From Gp7-AA10 sp035636095 (GTDB lineage: Bacteria > Acidobacteriota > Thermoanaerobaculia > Gp7-AA8), in NCBI GenBank assembly GCA_035636095.1, contig DASPZU010000053.1, positions 1 through 64,000 on the forward strand: DNA of 64,000 nucleotides, in the 5' to 3' direction. A program made the translations under genes and the position numbers. How positions within the stretch are numbered: position 1 is the stretch's first letter; every line of letters starts with the position of its first letter. Shown in pieces: positions 8,193-18,190 of this stretch. Under the pieces are notes generated by a model. It ran no database searches. It worked only from the letters and a program-made list of their open reading frames with translations, and was not told where the DNA came from.

Positions 8193-9554
8193 TTCCAATC
8201 CGTACTCCTTCATTTTCGCGGCCAGCGTGCGCGGCGAGATGCCCAGGATGTCGGCGGCATCGTTGCGGGACGAGGCTCGCTGCAGCGCATCCGCGATCTT
8301 GGCCTTCTCGACGCTGCGCGTCGCCCGCTCGGAGGCTTCCGCGAGCGTGCCCGAGAGATCGATGACGTCTCCGATGCGATTCTCCGACAACGGCGCAAGA
8401 AGAAGATCGCTCGCTTCGATACGGCTGTCGTTGCAGAGGATGGCCGCGCGCTCGATGCAGTTCTCCAGCTCGCGAATATTTCCCGGCCACTGATACTCGC
8501 GAAGCCGCAGGCGCGCTTGGTCGCTGATCGACAGCCCCGGCTTCTTCAACTCGCGGGCGAGCCGCTGCAGGAAAAAATCGACCAGGGCATCGATGTCTTC
8601 ACGCCGGGCGCGCAACGGCGGAATCGTCACCGGAAAGACGTTGATGCGAAAGAACAAATCCTCACGAAACCTTCCCGACTTCACATCCTCGGCAAGGTTG
8701 CGATTGGTGGCGCAGATGACGCGCACATCGACATCGACGGTCGTGGTACCACCGATGCGATCGAATCGGCGTTCCTGAAGAACGCGAAGCACTTTCGATT
8801 GCACCGAGGGCCCGAGGTCCCCGATTTCGTCGAGGAAGATGGTGCCGGTGTCGGCCAGCTCGAATTTCCCGAGCTGCCGACCGGTCGCTCCCGTGAACGA
8901 TCCGCGTTCGTGCCCGAACAGCTCGTTCTCGATGAGCGTGTCGGGAATCGCGGCGCAGTTGATCGGGACGAAGGGCCGATCGCGGCGCGAGGAAAGCTGA
9001 TGGATTGCGCGCGCGAAAAGCTCCTTGCCGGTTCCCGATTCACCCTGCAACAGCACCGTCGAATCCGTCGGCGCAACTTTTTGAATCGCGCGCGAGACTT
9101 CCACGATACGCGGCGACTCGCCGACGATGGCCGGCAGTCCGTGCGTCCGCTGAAATTCCTCCTTCAGCAGAAGATTCTCGTAGCGCAGCTCGCGATTTTC
9201 GCGGCAGCGCTGCAGCAGCAGCAGCAGATGATCGACGTCGACCGGCTTCTGGATGAAATCGTATGCCCCCAGCTTCATGGCCTGCACGGCATTCTCGATC
9301 GTGCCGAAAGCGGTCATCACGATCACCGGACAGTCGGGATCGCTCTCCTTCACCTGCTCGAGGACCGCGATGCCGTCGGCTCCCGGCAGACGGAGATCGG
9401 TGAGAACGGCGAAATACCGCCGCCCCTCCGCGATGCGCCGCGTGGCGTCGGATCCGTTTCCGCAGATCTCGGCCTCGAGCCCTTCCGACTCGATGGTCTC
9501 CCTGAGCATGAGCCCGAGTGATTCTTTGTCTTCCACAATCAGAAGGCGCTTCAT
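8178..9554 (-). CDS. NtrC-family sigma54-dependent response regulator
   Basis: 458 residues. The receiver domain (1-120) has acidic Glu8/Asp9, phospho-acceptor Asp53 and Lys103. The AAA+ domain has Walker A GESGTGKE (171-178), a sigma54-contact loop reading GSFTGA (218-223; the family consensus is GAFTGA) and Walker B TIFLDEIGD (238-246). A Fis-type helix-turn-helix lies at the C-terminus (DAADILGISPRTLAAKMKEYG). The start was set at MKRLLIVEDKE, the standard receiver N-terminus; it overlaps the stop of the upstream channel gene by four bases. No sensor kinase is adjacent, and targets cannot be read from this window. The last three residues are encoded by a word-repeat palindrome. Confidence 0.93.
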   Translation of the reverse strand: MKRLLIVEDKESLGLMLRETIESEGLEAEICGNGSDATRRIAEGRRYFAVLTDLRLPGADGIAVLEQVKESDPDCPVIVMTAFGTIENAVQAMKLGAYDFIQKPVDVDHLLLLLQRCRENRELRYENLLLKEEFQRTHGLPAIVGESPRIVEVSRAIQKVAPTDSTVLLQGESGTGKELFARAIHQLSSRRDRPFVPINCAAIPDTLIENELFGHERGSFTGATGRQLGKFELADTGTIFLDEIGDLGPSVQSKVLRVLQERRFDRIGGTTTVDVDVRVICATNRNLAEDVKSGRFREDLFFRINVFPVTIPPLRARREDIDALVDFFLQRLARELKKPGLSISDQARLRLREYQWPGNIRELENCIERAAILCNDSRIEASDLLLAPLSENRIGDVIDLSGTLAEASERATRSVEKAKIADALQRASSRNDAADILGISPRTLAAKMKEYGLESPES

Positions 9555-10942
9555 AAGCCAAAGTACGACCGGATTCGCGACATCAGCGTCAGCTCTTCCT
9601 GCTCGCGGTCGGCGGCGCGCAGCGACTCGAGATGCTCGCGGCGCAACATGATCTGGTGCGAGATCGCACCGGCCAGATCGGGATGGACGGCCATGATCGG
9701 GTGCAGCGACTCTTTTCCGATCTCGAGCGCGACGACATCCGTCATTGCGACCACGTCGGCGGTGCGCATCTCGCCGGTGAGGAGCGCCATCTCGCCGAAG
9801 ACAGTTCCCGGACCAAGCTCCGCAACTTGATGCCATCCGGTGAGCGAGTCATCCGGAACACGTATGGCAACTGAGCCCACATGCACCACGAACATCGAAT
9901 CCCCCGACGTTCCATGCCGGAGGATGGCCTCGCCTTTCGAATAGAAGTGCATCTTGACGGCCGCCACGACGCTTTGAAGGCCTTGATCGGAAATCGGTTC
10001 CAGCACATCCACCGCCCGCAACCTCTGAAAAATCTCCTCGGGAGTGACCTGTTCGCTGGTGGGCGGCAAGTAAGGCTGAAAGGAGCGGATCGGAAACGGA
10101 ATCGAGATCCCATTTCGCCGCAGCGCGTACCAGACCGCCTTTCGGATGTCGGCATCGATGCGGTCGCGTCCCGAGTAGTCGCGCGTGAAGTATTTGATGT
10201 CGTAAATGACCGCCGAATCGCCGAACGACGATACGCGCGCCAGACATGGACGTTCGCGCGCCACGCCTTCCACGTGCGTGGCGACCTGGGTGAGGATGCC
10301 GATGACCGTCGCAGGTGCCGCGTTGTAATCGATGCCGACCGAGATGATTCGCGCATTGAGATTGTTGCGCGGAAAAACTTCGAGACGCTCGCGCGCGATC
10401 ACCGAGTTTGGAACGACGACCAGCTGATTGTTGAAGCCGCGAAGTCGCGTCGCGCGCCAGCTCACGCCCTCGACCACGCCCATGTAGTCGCCGGTGTGCA
10501 CGACGTCGCCGATTTCATAGGTTTCCTCCATGTGCAGAGCAATGCCGGAGAAGAGGTTGCCGAGCGTGTCCTGCAGAGCGAGACCGAGGACGGCCGCCAG
10601 GAGGGCGCCGCCGGTGAGGAGCGTCCCGACTTTGTAATTGAAAATCGTCGAGAAGGCCGACGCAAAGAGGATGGCGTAGAGAACGATCGAGATCAGGCCG
10701 CGAAGGATCTGGGGTGCCGCGACCTGACGTCGCAGGACGAAATCGAAAACGAACGTGTCGAGCAGCCTCACCAGGAGAAAGATCAGCGCGGCATAAGCGG
10801 CGAACTCGAGGTAGGCATGCATGTCGCCGAAGCCCGGCACGTCGATCGGCTTCAGGCGGAAGGGCAGGAACACCGCGAACAAGATGATCGCCAGCGTGAG
10901 GGGAAAATAGACGCGCGCGAAATCGACTCTCCGCCGCGGCAC
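9551..10942 (-). CDS. MscS-family channel fused to cyclic-nucleotide-binding domain
   Basis: 463 residues. Several N-terminal membrane segments precede the MscS pore and beta domain (GTLLTGGALLAAVLGLALQD, then GDVVHTGDYMGVVEGVSWRATRLRG and VVVPNSVIA). The C-terminal ~130 residues are a cNMP-binding domain with a phosphate-binding cassette, FGEMALLTGEMRTADV, including the ligand Arg. This architecture is that of bacterial cyclic-nucleotide-gated MscS homologs. It sits in the inner membrane and probably responds to cAMP or cGMP. Its stop overlaps the start of the NtrC-type regulator (ATGA), so the two are translationally coupled. Confidence 0.9.
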   Translation of the reverse strand: MPRRRVDFARVYFPLTLAIILFAVFLPFRLKPIDVPGFGDMHAYLEFAAYAALIFLLVRLLDTFVFDFVLRRQVAAPQILRGLISIVLYAILFASAFSTIFNYKVGTLLTGGALLAAVLGLALQDTLGNLFSGIALHMEETYEIGDVVHTGDYMGVVEGVSWRATRLRGFNNQLVVVPNSVIARERLEVFPRNNLNARIISVGIDYNAAPATVIGILTQVATHVEGVARERPCLARVSSFGDSAVIYDIKYFTRDYSGRDRIDADIRKAVWYALRRNGISIPFPIRSFQPYLPPTSEQVTPEEIFQRLRAVDVLEPISDQGLQSVVAAVKMHFYSKGEAILRHGTSGDSMFVVHVGSVAIRVPDDSLTGWHQVAELGPGTVFGEMALLTGEMRTADVVAMTDVVALEIGKESLHPIMAVHPDLAGAISHQIMLRREHLESLRAADREQEELTLMSRIRSYFGL

Positions 10943-10945
10943 GGG

Positions 10946-11194
10946 TCAGCTCACTCCCCTCTTGGCAGCCCGTCGCGCCAGCGTCATTCGGATGATGTCC
11001 TTGGCCGCGATGATCAGATGCACCACGCCAAAACCGGACACGAATCCGCGAACGAACGGATTCGCCGCGAACATGCTCAGCGTCTCACTGCTGTGCAGAA
11101 GCGGATTGAGCGTCCACATCCGCGTCCACGGAACGATCATAAAAAACAACCCGGCTTCGACGCAGTAGAGCGCGAAAAAGAGGGGTACCGACAT
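10946..11194 (-). CDS. Small membrane protein, 82 residues
   Basis: Two or three hydrophobic segments (LFFALYCVEAGLFFMIVPW and FVSGFGVVHLIIAAKDII) and a basic C-terminus (ARRAAKRG) suggest a small inner-membrane protein with its tail in the cytoplasm. It ends three bases before the channel gene starts, so it probably leads the channel-regulator operon. A GAAGTTC word-repeat palindrome lies just upstream. No family is recognised. Confidence 0.6.
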   Translation of the reverse strand: MSVPLFFALYCVEAGLFFMIVPWTRMWTLNPLLHSSETLSMFAANPFVRGFVSGFGVVHLIIAAKDIIRMTLARRAAKRGVS

Positions 11195-11210
11195 TCGGGG
11201 ATGATTCTAA

Positions 11211-11303
11211 AGGAGAAGTTCGAAGTTCGAAGTTCGAATGAAGAATTTAGAAATGAAGGACTTCTTCGTTCTTCGTTCGAACTTCGCCCTTCGTCGTTCT
11301 CCT
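11211..11303. repeat. Palindromic word repeat (GAAGTTC)
   Basis: GAAGTTC occurs three times in tandem at 11215-11235. Variants of its reverse complement occupy 11270-11303, and the outer ends read AGGAGAA and TTCTCCT. The arms can pair imperfectly over about 30 bases. The element lies 16 bases upstream of the small membrane protein start. Confidence 0.7.
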
Positions 11304-11310
11304 CACAACA

Positions 11311-11336
11311 AAAGGACCCCGTTTCCGGGGTCCTTT
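11311..11336 (-). terminator. Intrinsic terminator of the FecR-domain gene
   Basis: An 11-base perfect stem (AAAGGACCCCG pairing with CGGGGTCCTTT) closes a GAAA tetraloop. Read on the minus strand it is followed by a T-rich tail (TTTTGTTG). It lies about 20 bases after the stop of the minus-strand FecR-domain gene. The flanking A and T runs could let it work in both directions. Confidence 0.85.
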
Positions 11337-11355
11337 CGTGCGAGCAGAAGGGCGT

Positions 11356-13473
11356 TTAGTGATCTCGCTTCACGTGTCCGCCGTCGTTGTCGTTGGAGCG
11401 CGAAGGAGGAGGAGCGGACCGTTCTTGCGACGGCGGTTGCTGCGGCGGAGGCGACGAACGTTCGACACGGGGCGGCGGAGCTTCGCGCGGGCCGGACGAC
11501 TGGCGTGGTGCGCTATCACGCGGGGCGTCGCCGCCGTAGATTCGCGCACCGCCGATGCGATCGATGATCCGGCGTGCGATATCGCTTCCACGGTCGGCCG
11601 GCGCCCGATCGACAGGCGTCCGATCGGCAGGCTTGTGCTCGACGAAACCGCGATCGAGGGGTGCATCGTTTCGGGGCGCCCGCTCGCGCGGAGCAGCATC
11701 GCGCGGCGTCGCATCGCGGCGTCCGCTCACCCGCCCGCGCCACGAATCATCGCGCTGCGGCGTGGGAGCCGGATTGGTGTTGCTGCGATCGACCGGCGTG
11801 CGGGTCGAGGGTGTGCTCGGAGACCCGGAGCGGTCGAGACGGTCCCGCCAATTGCGATCGAGATTCGACGACGGCGGCGATTGCGGGCTCGACCCGCCGC
11901 CCGGATTCTCGCGGAATCGATCGCGTGGCACTGTGGCTCGAGGGGAATCGGGCGAGTCGCCATGCGGAGGAACGCGGCCTTCGATCGTGCCGGGAGTTCC
12001 CGGCGAAGGGACGCCGGAAAGGCCCGGCAGCGTCCGCGGCGCAGTCACAACAGCGGCCGCGCCGGCAGCAACACCGCTGCGCACGATGCGCTCACGGACC
12101 GCATTGGAAAGCTCCGGGTCGCGCCGGAAGAACGGAGTCATGTCCGTAGCAGACCCGGAGCCTTCTCTGCCGGTACCACTTCCGATTCCGCGGCGCGCAA
12201 TCGTGTTGATCGCCGCGGCCGGATCTCTGATTTCCGATCGTGAAAAACGCGCAGGCTGACCGGACACCACTGCCACCTCGCGATTGCCGTCGCCCCGCTG
12301 GAGGCGCTGTCGAATCGCGTCAGTCGTCAGTGCGGCCTGATCGACGCGCGTCGAGACGATTCTGTCGGACGACACAAAAGTCCACGGCCGCAGATCGATT
12401 TCATTCACGCGCACGCGGCCGTAGAAGCCAAAGCCGAAGTGCAGTCCTGCTCGCGCGTAAGGCTGATAGGCCCAACCGTAGTACGGCCGGTAGCAGTCGT
12501 ACCAGCCGGCCGGCGCCCATCCGAAATACCCCGGACCATAAATCCAGTAAACCCAGGCCGGCGAATAGGTGTAACCCGGCATCCAAACCCACCCATAACC
12601 CGGGTCATTAGCCCATCGACCGTAGTGATACGGCACCCAACCCCACGGCTCATACGAAATCCACACCAGGCATCCGCTGGGGCCATAAATCCAGTGACCG
12701 GAGTAGTACGGACGCCAGCTGGCACCAACGTACGGACGCCATCCCCAGGAACCTAACCCGGAGAGGTAGGTCCATGAACCGTACTGCTCGAGATCGTAAT
12801 CGGAATACGCGAGAGACCGATCGAGATACCGGCTGCTTCCTTTGCCGTATCTCTCGGAACGGCGAATGAACCAGCGCTCAAACTCGTCGGCGGTGCCGCG
12901 CTGCGAGCTGGCCAATCCGTAAACACCCTGATCGTCAACGCGAGCTTCTTCGCCTTCGCTGACACGGGAGGTTCGTGCCTGCGTGCGCACTTCGATTTCG
13001 CCGTAGAAAACGCTGACGCGATCGGCGCTTCGTGAATCGTTGTCGACGGCGTAGATGGCCTGGTCGGTCGCGATGTAACTGGCGCTGGGCGTATCGAGTC
13101 GCAGCGCTTCGCGATTGTAATCGGTGCGCTGGATAGCGACGTGGCCATAACGCAGCTCGACCACTGTCTGCGTTCCGCTGTCGTCGTAGGAATCGGCAAT
13201 GGAGCGGAAACGAATCGAGGTTGACCTGTCGAGGGCAATGATGTTGCCGTCGGCAAGTCGAATCTCGGCGCGTCCGCGGCGGTTGGTCGTCACTTCGTCG
13301 CCGGAAAAGACAGGATAGTTGACGCGGCTTTCGACTTCACGCCCATCGTCGGCCTGCCGAACGATCGTGCCGCCGTCGTCGAACGTGAAGTACGACTGAT
13401 CGCGGCCTTGCGCAGCAGAGAGCGGAACGGCCAGCGCCAGCATCGCGAGAAGAGGTAGCGTCAGTTTTTTCAT
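11356..13473 (-). CDS. Exported FecR-domain protein with Tyr/Trp-rich core and Pro/Arg-rich tail
   Basis: 705 residues starting MKKLTLPLLAMLALAVPLSA, a signal peptide, with GGGGGA upstream as ribosome site; a longer frame exists but lacks a signal. Residues ~40-190 match FecR (SGDEVTTNRRGRAEIRLADG). Residues ~230-360 are a Tyr/Trp/Gly-rich block of repeated GYGWVWMPGY and WGWVPYHYGRW motifs, as in DUF6600 proteins. From ~430 on the chain is low complexity, rich in Pro, Arg, Asp and Ser (repeats such as DRTPVDRAPADRG), and ends in HVKRDH. The protein is probably periplasmic or surface-exposed with a structural role. No sigma/anti-sigma pair lies nearby, so a classical FecR signalling role is unlikely. 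Confidence 0.8.
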   Translation of the reverse strand: MKKLTLPLLAMLALAVPLSAAQGRDQSYFTFDDGGTIVRQADDGREVESRVNYPVFSGDEVTTNRRGRAEIRLADGNIIALDRSTSIRFRSIADSYDDSGTQTVVELRYGHVAIQRTDYNREALRLDTPSASYIATDQAIYAVDNDSRSADRVSVFYGEIEVRTQARTSRVSEGEEARVDDQGVYGLASSQRGTADEFERWFIRRSERYGKGSSRYLDRSLAYSDYDLEQYGSWTYLSGLGSWGWRPYVGASWRPYYSGHWIYGPSGCLVWISYEPWGWVPYHYGRWANDPGYGWVWMPGYTYSPAWVYWIYGPGYFGWAPAGWYDCYRPYYGWAYQPYARAGLHFGFGFYGRVRVNEIDLRPWTFVSSDRIVSTRVDQAALTTDAIRQRLQRGDGNREVAVVSGQPARFSRSEIRDPAAAINTIARRGIGSGTGREGSGSATDMTPFFRRDPELSNAVRERIVRSGVAAGAAAVVTAPRTLPGLSGVPSPGTPGTIEGRVPPHGDSPDSPRATVPRDRFRENPGGGSSPQSPPSSNLDRNWRDRLDRSGSPSTPSTRTPVDRSNTNPAPTPQRDDSWRGRVSGRRDATPRDAAPRERAPRNDAPLDRGFVEHKPADRTPVDRAPADRGSDIARRIIDRIGGARIYGGDAPRDSAPRQSSGPREAPPPRVERSSPPPQQPPSQERSAPPPSRSNDNDGGHVKRDH

Positions 13474-13611
13474 CGAAATCCCCCAGCAGCCGGTCACTTC
13501 GTGGTGCGGTCGACATGCCACGCTACTGCTGAGTATTCCTCGTTTGTTTTCAGCCGCTTAGCAGGATGAGGCCGCATCGCTGGGGCTGCAATCTTCCTCA
13601 TCTGAGGACAC

Positions 13612-14352
13612 TCATGTACCCCACTTAAGACGATTCGCCAGGACAACCGGCAGGCCCGCTTTCAGAATTGCGGTCTGGGTCTTGGCGACGTTGTAGGGCA
13701 CGCGAAGGAACTGCGCTGTTCGGCGATCGGAATCGACGATCGCGAACGACGAGCGCGGATTGCGATCGCGCGGCTGGCCGACCGAACCGGGATTGATGAG
13801 ATAACGGCGCGCCGGATCGAGGGGCACGATCGCGTCTCCCCGGACCGCCGATCCTCGCACTTTCTCCTTCCGATCGATTGAAAAAATCACCGGCAGATGC
13901 GTGTGGCCGTACAGGATGATCGGCGCCTCGAACGTTTCGAAGATGCGTGCTGCGTGAAACTCATTGAAGACGTATTCGTCTTCGTTATCAGGGGAGCCGT
14001 GGCAGAGTACGAATCCGCCGCGCTCGATCGGTCCGAGAGGGAGTTTCTCGAGAAAGCGGCGATTGGGCGCACTGAGGTGCTCGCGCGTCCACTCCGCCGC
14101 GACCTTCGCAGCTTGATTGAATCCATTTCCTTCTTCGAGAGCTGCGACATACCGATCGTGGTTTCCACGGATGTAGTACTTCGTTCCTTTGAAGGTGCGC
14201 ATGGCATCGAGAACCTGATTCGGCTCCGCGCCGTAGCCCACGAAATCGCCCAGGCAGGCAATGCAATCGAACTTCTTGCGCCGGACCCGGCTGAAGACCG
14301 CCCGCAAGGCCTCGGCGTTGGCGTGAAGGTCGCTGACCACGACCGCCCTCAC
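13612..14352 (-). CDS. Calcineurin-like phosphoesterase (YfcE/MJ0936 type)
   Basis: 246 residues from a GTG whose bases overlap the aroK stop (GTGA). Metal-binding motifs appear in order: DLHAN, GDFVGYGAEPN, GNHDR, CHGSPDN and GHTHLP. These define a small binuclear metallophosphoesterase, probably acting on phosphodiesters such as cyclic nucleotides. It is the last gene of the minus-strand series accB-accC-aroK. It ends before a 138-base gap upstream of the FecR-domain gene, in which I see only a weak hairpin. Confidence 0.9.
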   Translation of the reverse strand: MRAVVVSDLHANAEALRAVFSRVRRKKFDCIACLGDFVGYGAEPNQVLDAMRTFKGTKYYIRGNHDRYVAALEEGNGFNQAAKVAAEWTREHLSAPNRRFLEKLPLGPIERGGFVLCHGSPDNEDEYVFNEFHAARIFETFEAPIILYGHTHLPVIFSIDRKEKVRGSAVRGDAIVPLDPARRYLINPGSVGQPRDRNPRSSFAIVDSDRRTAQFLRVPYNVAKTQTAILKAGLPVVLANRLKWGT

Positions 14353-14867
14353 GAGGTCCTCCGCGAGCGTTTCTTTGGCAACTCCAGAAGGATACGCTCG
14401 ACGATCTCCATCGGCGATTCATCTTCGCGGATCTCGATGGTTGTGTCACACATGCGATAGAAACGGAGGCGTGTGTTGTACAGCTCGTGCGCCGCAACGT
14501 CGTCGCGAAACATCGGCCGTTCCGCGGCTTTCTCGCCGATGCGACTGCGGAGCAGAGCGTAGGGAGCGGACAGGAAGACCGAGAAGCCTTCGGCCTGGAT
14601 GAACTGAATGTTCTCATCGAATGTGAACGTGCCGCCGCCGGTCGCGATCACGGCGTGATCGAGATAGCGGGTTGAACGCAGGATGTCGCGCTCGCGCTTT
14701 CTGAAATAGGGTTCGCCCTGCTGCGCGAAAATGTCCTTGATCGACATGTTCTCCGCGGATTCGACCAACTCGTCGAGATCAAAGAACGGAGCGCCGAGGC
14801 GCGACGCCAGCGTACGGCCGATCGTCGTCTTGCCGGCACCCATGAAGCCGATGAGGTAGATTTTCAT
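14349..14867 (-). CDS. aroK: Shikimate kinase
   Basis: 172 residues, the usual length. The P-loop reads GFMGAGKTT (7-15), followed by the shikimate-binding FFDLDELV, the F-RKRE motif and GGG at the end of the second strand. It phosphorylates shikimate with ATP in the chorismate pathway in the cytoplasm. It overlaps the downstream phosphoesterase by four bases. Its ATG comes directly after a palindromic word repeat that also contains the accC stop, so no ordinary Shine-Dalgarno sequence is present. Confidence 0.95.
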   Translation of the reverse strand: MKIYLIGFMGAGKTTIGRTLASRLGAPFFDLDELVESAENMSIKDIFAQQGEPYFRKRERDILRSTRYLDHAVIATGGGTFTFDENIQFIQAEGFSVFLSAPYALLRSRIGEKAAERPMFRDDVAAHELYNTRLRFYRMCDTTIEIREDESPMEIVERILLELPKKRSRRTS

Positions 14868-14938
14868 CGGTTGTCGAGTGGTCAGGTTCTCAGGTTGTCA
14901 AAACGGCGACAACTTGGCAACCCGACAACCAGACAACC

Positions 14939-14948
<10 letters not shown>
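14868..14948. repeat. Palindromic word repeat (GGTTGTC) between accC and aroK
   Basis: Read on the minus strand, words close to GGTTGTC follow each other four times after GAGTGGTGA, and the reverse-complement words GACAACC and GACCACTCG follow a short loop. GAGTGGTGA contains the last codons and stop of accC, and the far end is immediately followed by the ATG of aroK. Confidence 0.8.
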
Positions 14949-16273
<1,325 letters not shown>

Positions 16274-16282
16274 GGGCGGGTA

Positions 16283-16750
16283 CTACAACCTTACCGCGAA
16301 AAGCTTCTCGCCGTATTCGACCGGCTGCCCGTTTTGCGGAAAGACCTTCACGATTTCACCGTCCACGTCCGACTCGATCTCGTTCATCAGTTTCATCGCT
16401 TCGATGATGCAGATGACTTTCCCTTTCGAGACGTGATCGCCGATGGTGACGAACGGCTCCGATTCCGGATTGGGAGAGCGATAAAAGGTTCCGACGATGG
16501 GCGCGCTGACCACGTGCAGCCCGGCATCCGGCTCTTCCGGTTCCTGTGCTTTTGCAGACAGGATCGGCGCCGGCGGCGGCGCGGGAAGTGCCGGCATTTC
16601 GCGTTGACCATTCAAGTAGGAGTGGATGACCTGCGGCGCTGACGGTTTCCCCTGAATGCGCAGCTTCGTTCCCGCCTGCTCGATCTCGAGCTCGGCGATG
16701 CCCCGTTGGGCGACGATGTCGATTAGCTCGAGAATCTCTTTGAAATTCAA
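16283..16750 (-). CDS. accB: Acetyl-CoA carboxylase, biotin carboxyl carrier protein
   Basis: 155 residues from a TTG preceded by AGGTGG. The C-terminal biotinyl domain has EAMKLMNE with the biotinylated Lys at 120. The middle is a Pro/Ala linker (PALPAPPPAPIL), and the N-terminal helix has the typical EILELIDIVAQRGIAELEIE pattern. It is the carrier for AccC, which follows nine bases downstream. Confidence 0.95.
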   Translation of the reverse strand: MNFKEILELIDIVAQRGIAELEIEQAGTKLRIQGKPSAPQVIHSYLNGQREMPALPAPPPAPILSAKAQEPEEPDAGLHVVSAPIVGTFYRSPNPESEPFVTIGDHVSKGKVICIIEAMKLMNEIESDVDGEIVKVFPQNGQPVEYGEKLFAVRL

Positions 16751-16759
16751 ACCGCCACC

Positions 16760-17116
16760 TCAGACCAGCTCATCGCGCAGAAGTTGCTTGGCGCGGGTAA
16801 GCTCGAATCGCGCCCGCCCGTAATTGCCGTCAGGCCTGAGAACCAGCAGCACGTAATAGTCAGGCGTCACTTCCGAAACGAAGGCGATGTATCTCTCCGT
16901 CACCAGCGAGAACTGCAGAATCTCGCCGCTGTTCAATTCTGTGTTCGAGAGGCGGATCGATTTGATGAAGCCCCCGAACTCCGCTCCCATGACGTCGAGG
17001 GGAACGTTGTTTCCGTTGATTCTTTCGACACTGATGCCATCGAGCCCGATCAGACTGATTGCCAGCGTTCCGTCCACTCGATCCCGAATGCCCTGGAGTA
17101 CATCTCTAAACGACAC
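16760..17116 (-). CDS. Roadblock/LC7-domain protein
   Basis: 118 residues from a GTG with a strong purine-rich ribosome site (GGAGGGGA) inside the end of the upstream TPR gene. The fold pattern (VLQGIRDRVDGTLAISLIGLDGISVE, then a central beta sheet ending in YYVLLVL) is that of the Roadblock/LC7 family, which forms dimers and in bacteria often acts as the activator of MglA-type small GTPases. No GTPase gene is in the window. It lies between a TPR protein and accB, overlapping the TPR gene by eleven bases, so co-expression with fatty-acid synthesis genes is likely. Confidence 0.8.
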   Translation of the reverse strand: MSFRDVLQGIRDRVDGTLAISLIGLDGISVERINGNNVPLDVMGAEFGGFIKSIRLSNTELNSGEILQFSLVTERYIAFVSEVTPDYYVLLVLRPDGNYGRARFELTRAKQLLRDELV

Positions 17117-18116
17117 TCCCCTCCTCCCTCTTCTTCACCTTGGCGAGCCATTGCTCGAGTTTCGCCGCCTTTGGATTGCGCGGCGCCGGACCCTTGAGCG
17201 CGTCGACCTTCTTGCGAACCTCGGCGTTGCCGGGATCGCGTTGCAGAATGGATTGATAGATCTCGCGCGCTTTGTCGGCGAATCCTTGCTGAACGTAGAG
17301 ATCCGCCATCGTGAGTGTATTCGCTGCATCGTCAGCCGCCGCTGCCGGCGCAGGCGCTTCAGCCGGAGCGAAGACATCCGCCGCCGGCTCTTCCTCGGTC
17401 AGCGTGACGGGAACTTCGGCCGCAACAGGCGCCCGCTCGACCCGGATGCCTTTCGGCTGCTCCACATCAATGGCGGCCGTCGTGGAAAGCGGTTCTTCAA
17501 ATGGGCTTTGGGTATGCGCAACGCCCATCGGCTCGATGTCAGCCGTTGTCACCCCGACCGTGCGGTCTTCGGCAATCGACGCTTCCGCATCCGCGAAAGC
17601 TTTGCTGTCGGTCGTCGCGAATGGAGCCTCGTCGACAGGAGCGGGTGGGTGGGTCTGGTCCGCCAGATCCATGAAGGGCGGTTTTTTGGGAGCCGCATTC
17701 AACTCGTGATCGAGGCGTTCGATCACCGCCTCGAGCTCCTCGTCGGAGGCAGGCATCAGAGCGCGGACCAGCTTGAACTTCTTGATGGCTTCGAGCTTGT
17801 CGCCGAGGTCGAGGTAGGAGTCGGCGAGCAGGCGGGCCGCGACGACGTTCCCCGGGTCGAGCTGCAACGCTTTGGCGAGGGCGTCGACCGCGTCGCGGTG
17901 CTTTTCGGCCTCGCGCAGAACGCGGCCAAGGCTGACCCAGGCCGAAAGATAGGTGGGGTGTTGGGTCAGCCCGCCGCGGAGGACCTGCTCGGCCTCGGTG
18001 AACTGATCGATTTTCCGCAGCTCCTCAGCCAGCGGGAAGAAAAGGCGGCTCTTCGGATCGGTCTTCAGCCGAAACCGCAATTCTTCGATCTTCGGGTTAC
18101 TCGCCGGCTGGGCCAT
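17106..18116 (-). CDS. TPR-repeat protein
   Basis: 336 residues. Residues ~10-140 contain tetratricopeptide units (PLAEELRKIDQFTEAEQVLR, LSAWVSLGRVLREAEKHRDA, and ALQLDPGNVVAARLLADSYL). A Pro/Ala/Glu-rich linker (~170-270) follows, and a final TPR-like unit (ADLYVQQGFADKAREIYQSI) lies near the C-terminus. There is no signal peptide, so it is probably a cytoplasmic scaffold. It overlaps the Roadblock gene, which suggests the two products interact. It lies downstream of the pilus operon, separated by a hairpin. Confidence 0.82.
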   Translation of the reverse strand: MAQPASNPKIEELRFRLKTDPKSRLFFPLAEELRKIDQFTEAEQVLRGGLTQHPTYLSAWVSLGRVLREAEKHRDAVDALAKALQLDPGNVVAARLLADSYLDLGDKLEAIKKFKLVRALMPASDEELEAVIERLDHELNAAPKKPPFMDLADQTHPPAPVDEAPFATTDSKAFADAEASIAEDRTVGVTTADIEPMGVAHTQSPFEEPLSTTAAIDVEQPKGIRVERAPVAAEVPVTLTEEEPAADVFAPAEAPAPAAAADDAANTLTMADLYVQQGFADKAREIYQSILQRDPGNAEVRKKVDALKGPAPRNPKAAKLEQWLAKVKKREEGSVV

Positions 18117-18143
18117 GGAAGTAAGACTCTACCGCAGAAGCGA

Positions 18144-18163
18144 ACCGCCCCCGAAGGGGCGGT
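18144..18163 (-). terminator. GC-rich hairpin with TTCG loop, terminator-like
   Basis: An eight-base perfect stem (ACCGCCCC with GGGGCGGT) closes a TTCG loop when read on the minus strand. It sits between the IPT-domain lipoprotein gene and the TPR gene. It lacks a T-tract, so read-through into the TPR-accBC genes is possible. Confidence 0.55.
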
Positions 18164-18190
18164 CCGAATCAGATCCTTAGATGTCAATCG

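Noticed and set aside
13474..13611. Riboswitch or conserved RNA before the FecR-domain gene
   Set aside because: The 138-base region shows only a weak GATGAGG/CCTCATC hairpin and no match to the cyclic di-GMP consensus I know.
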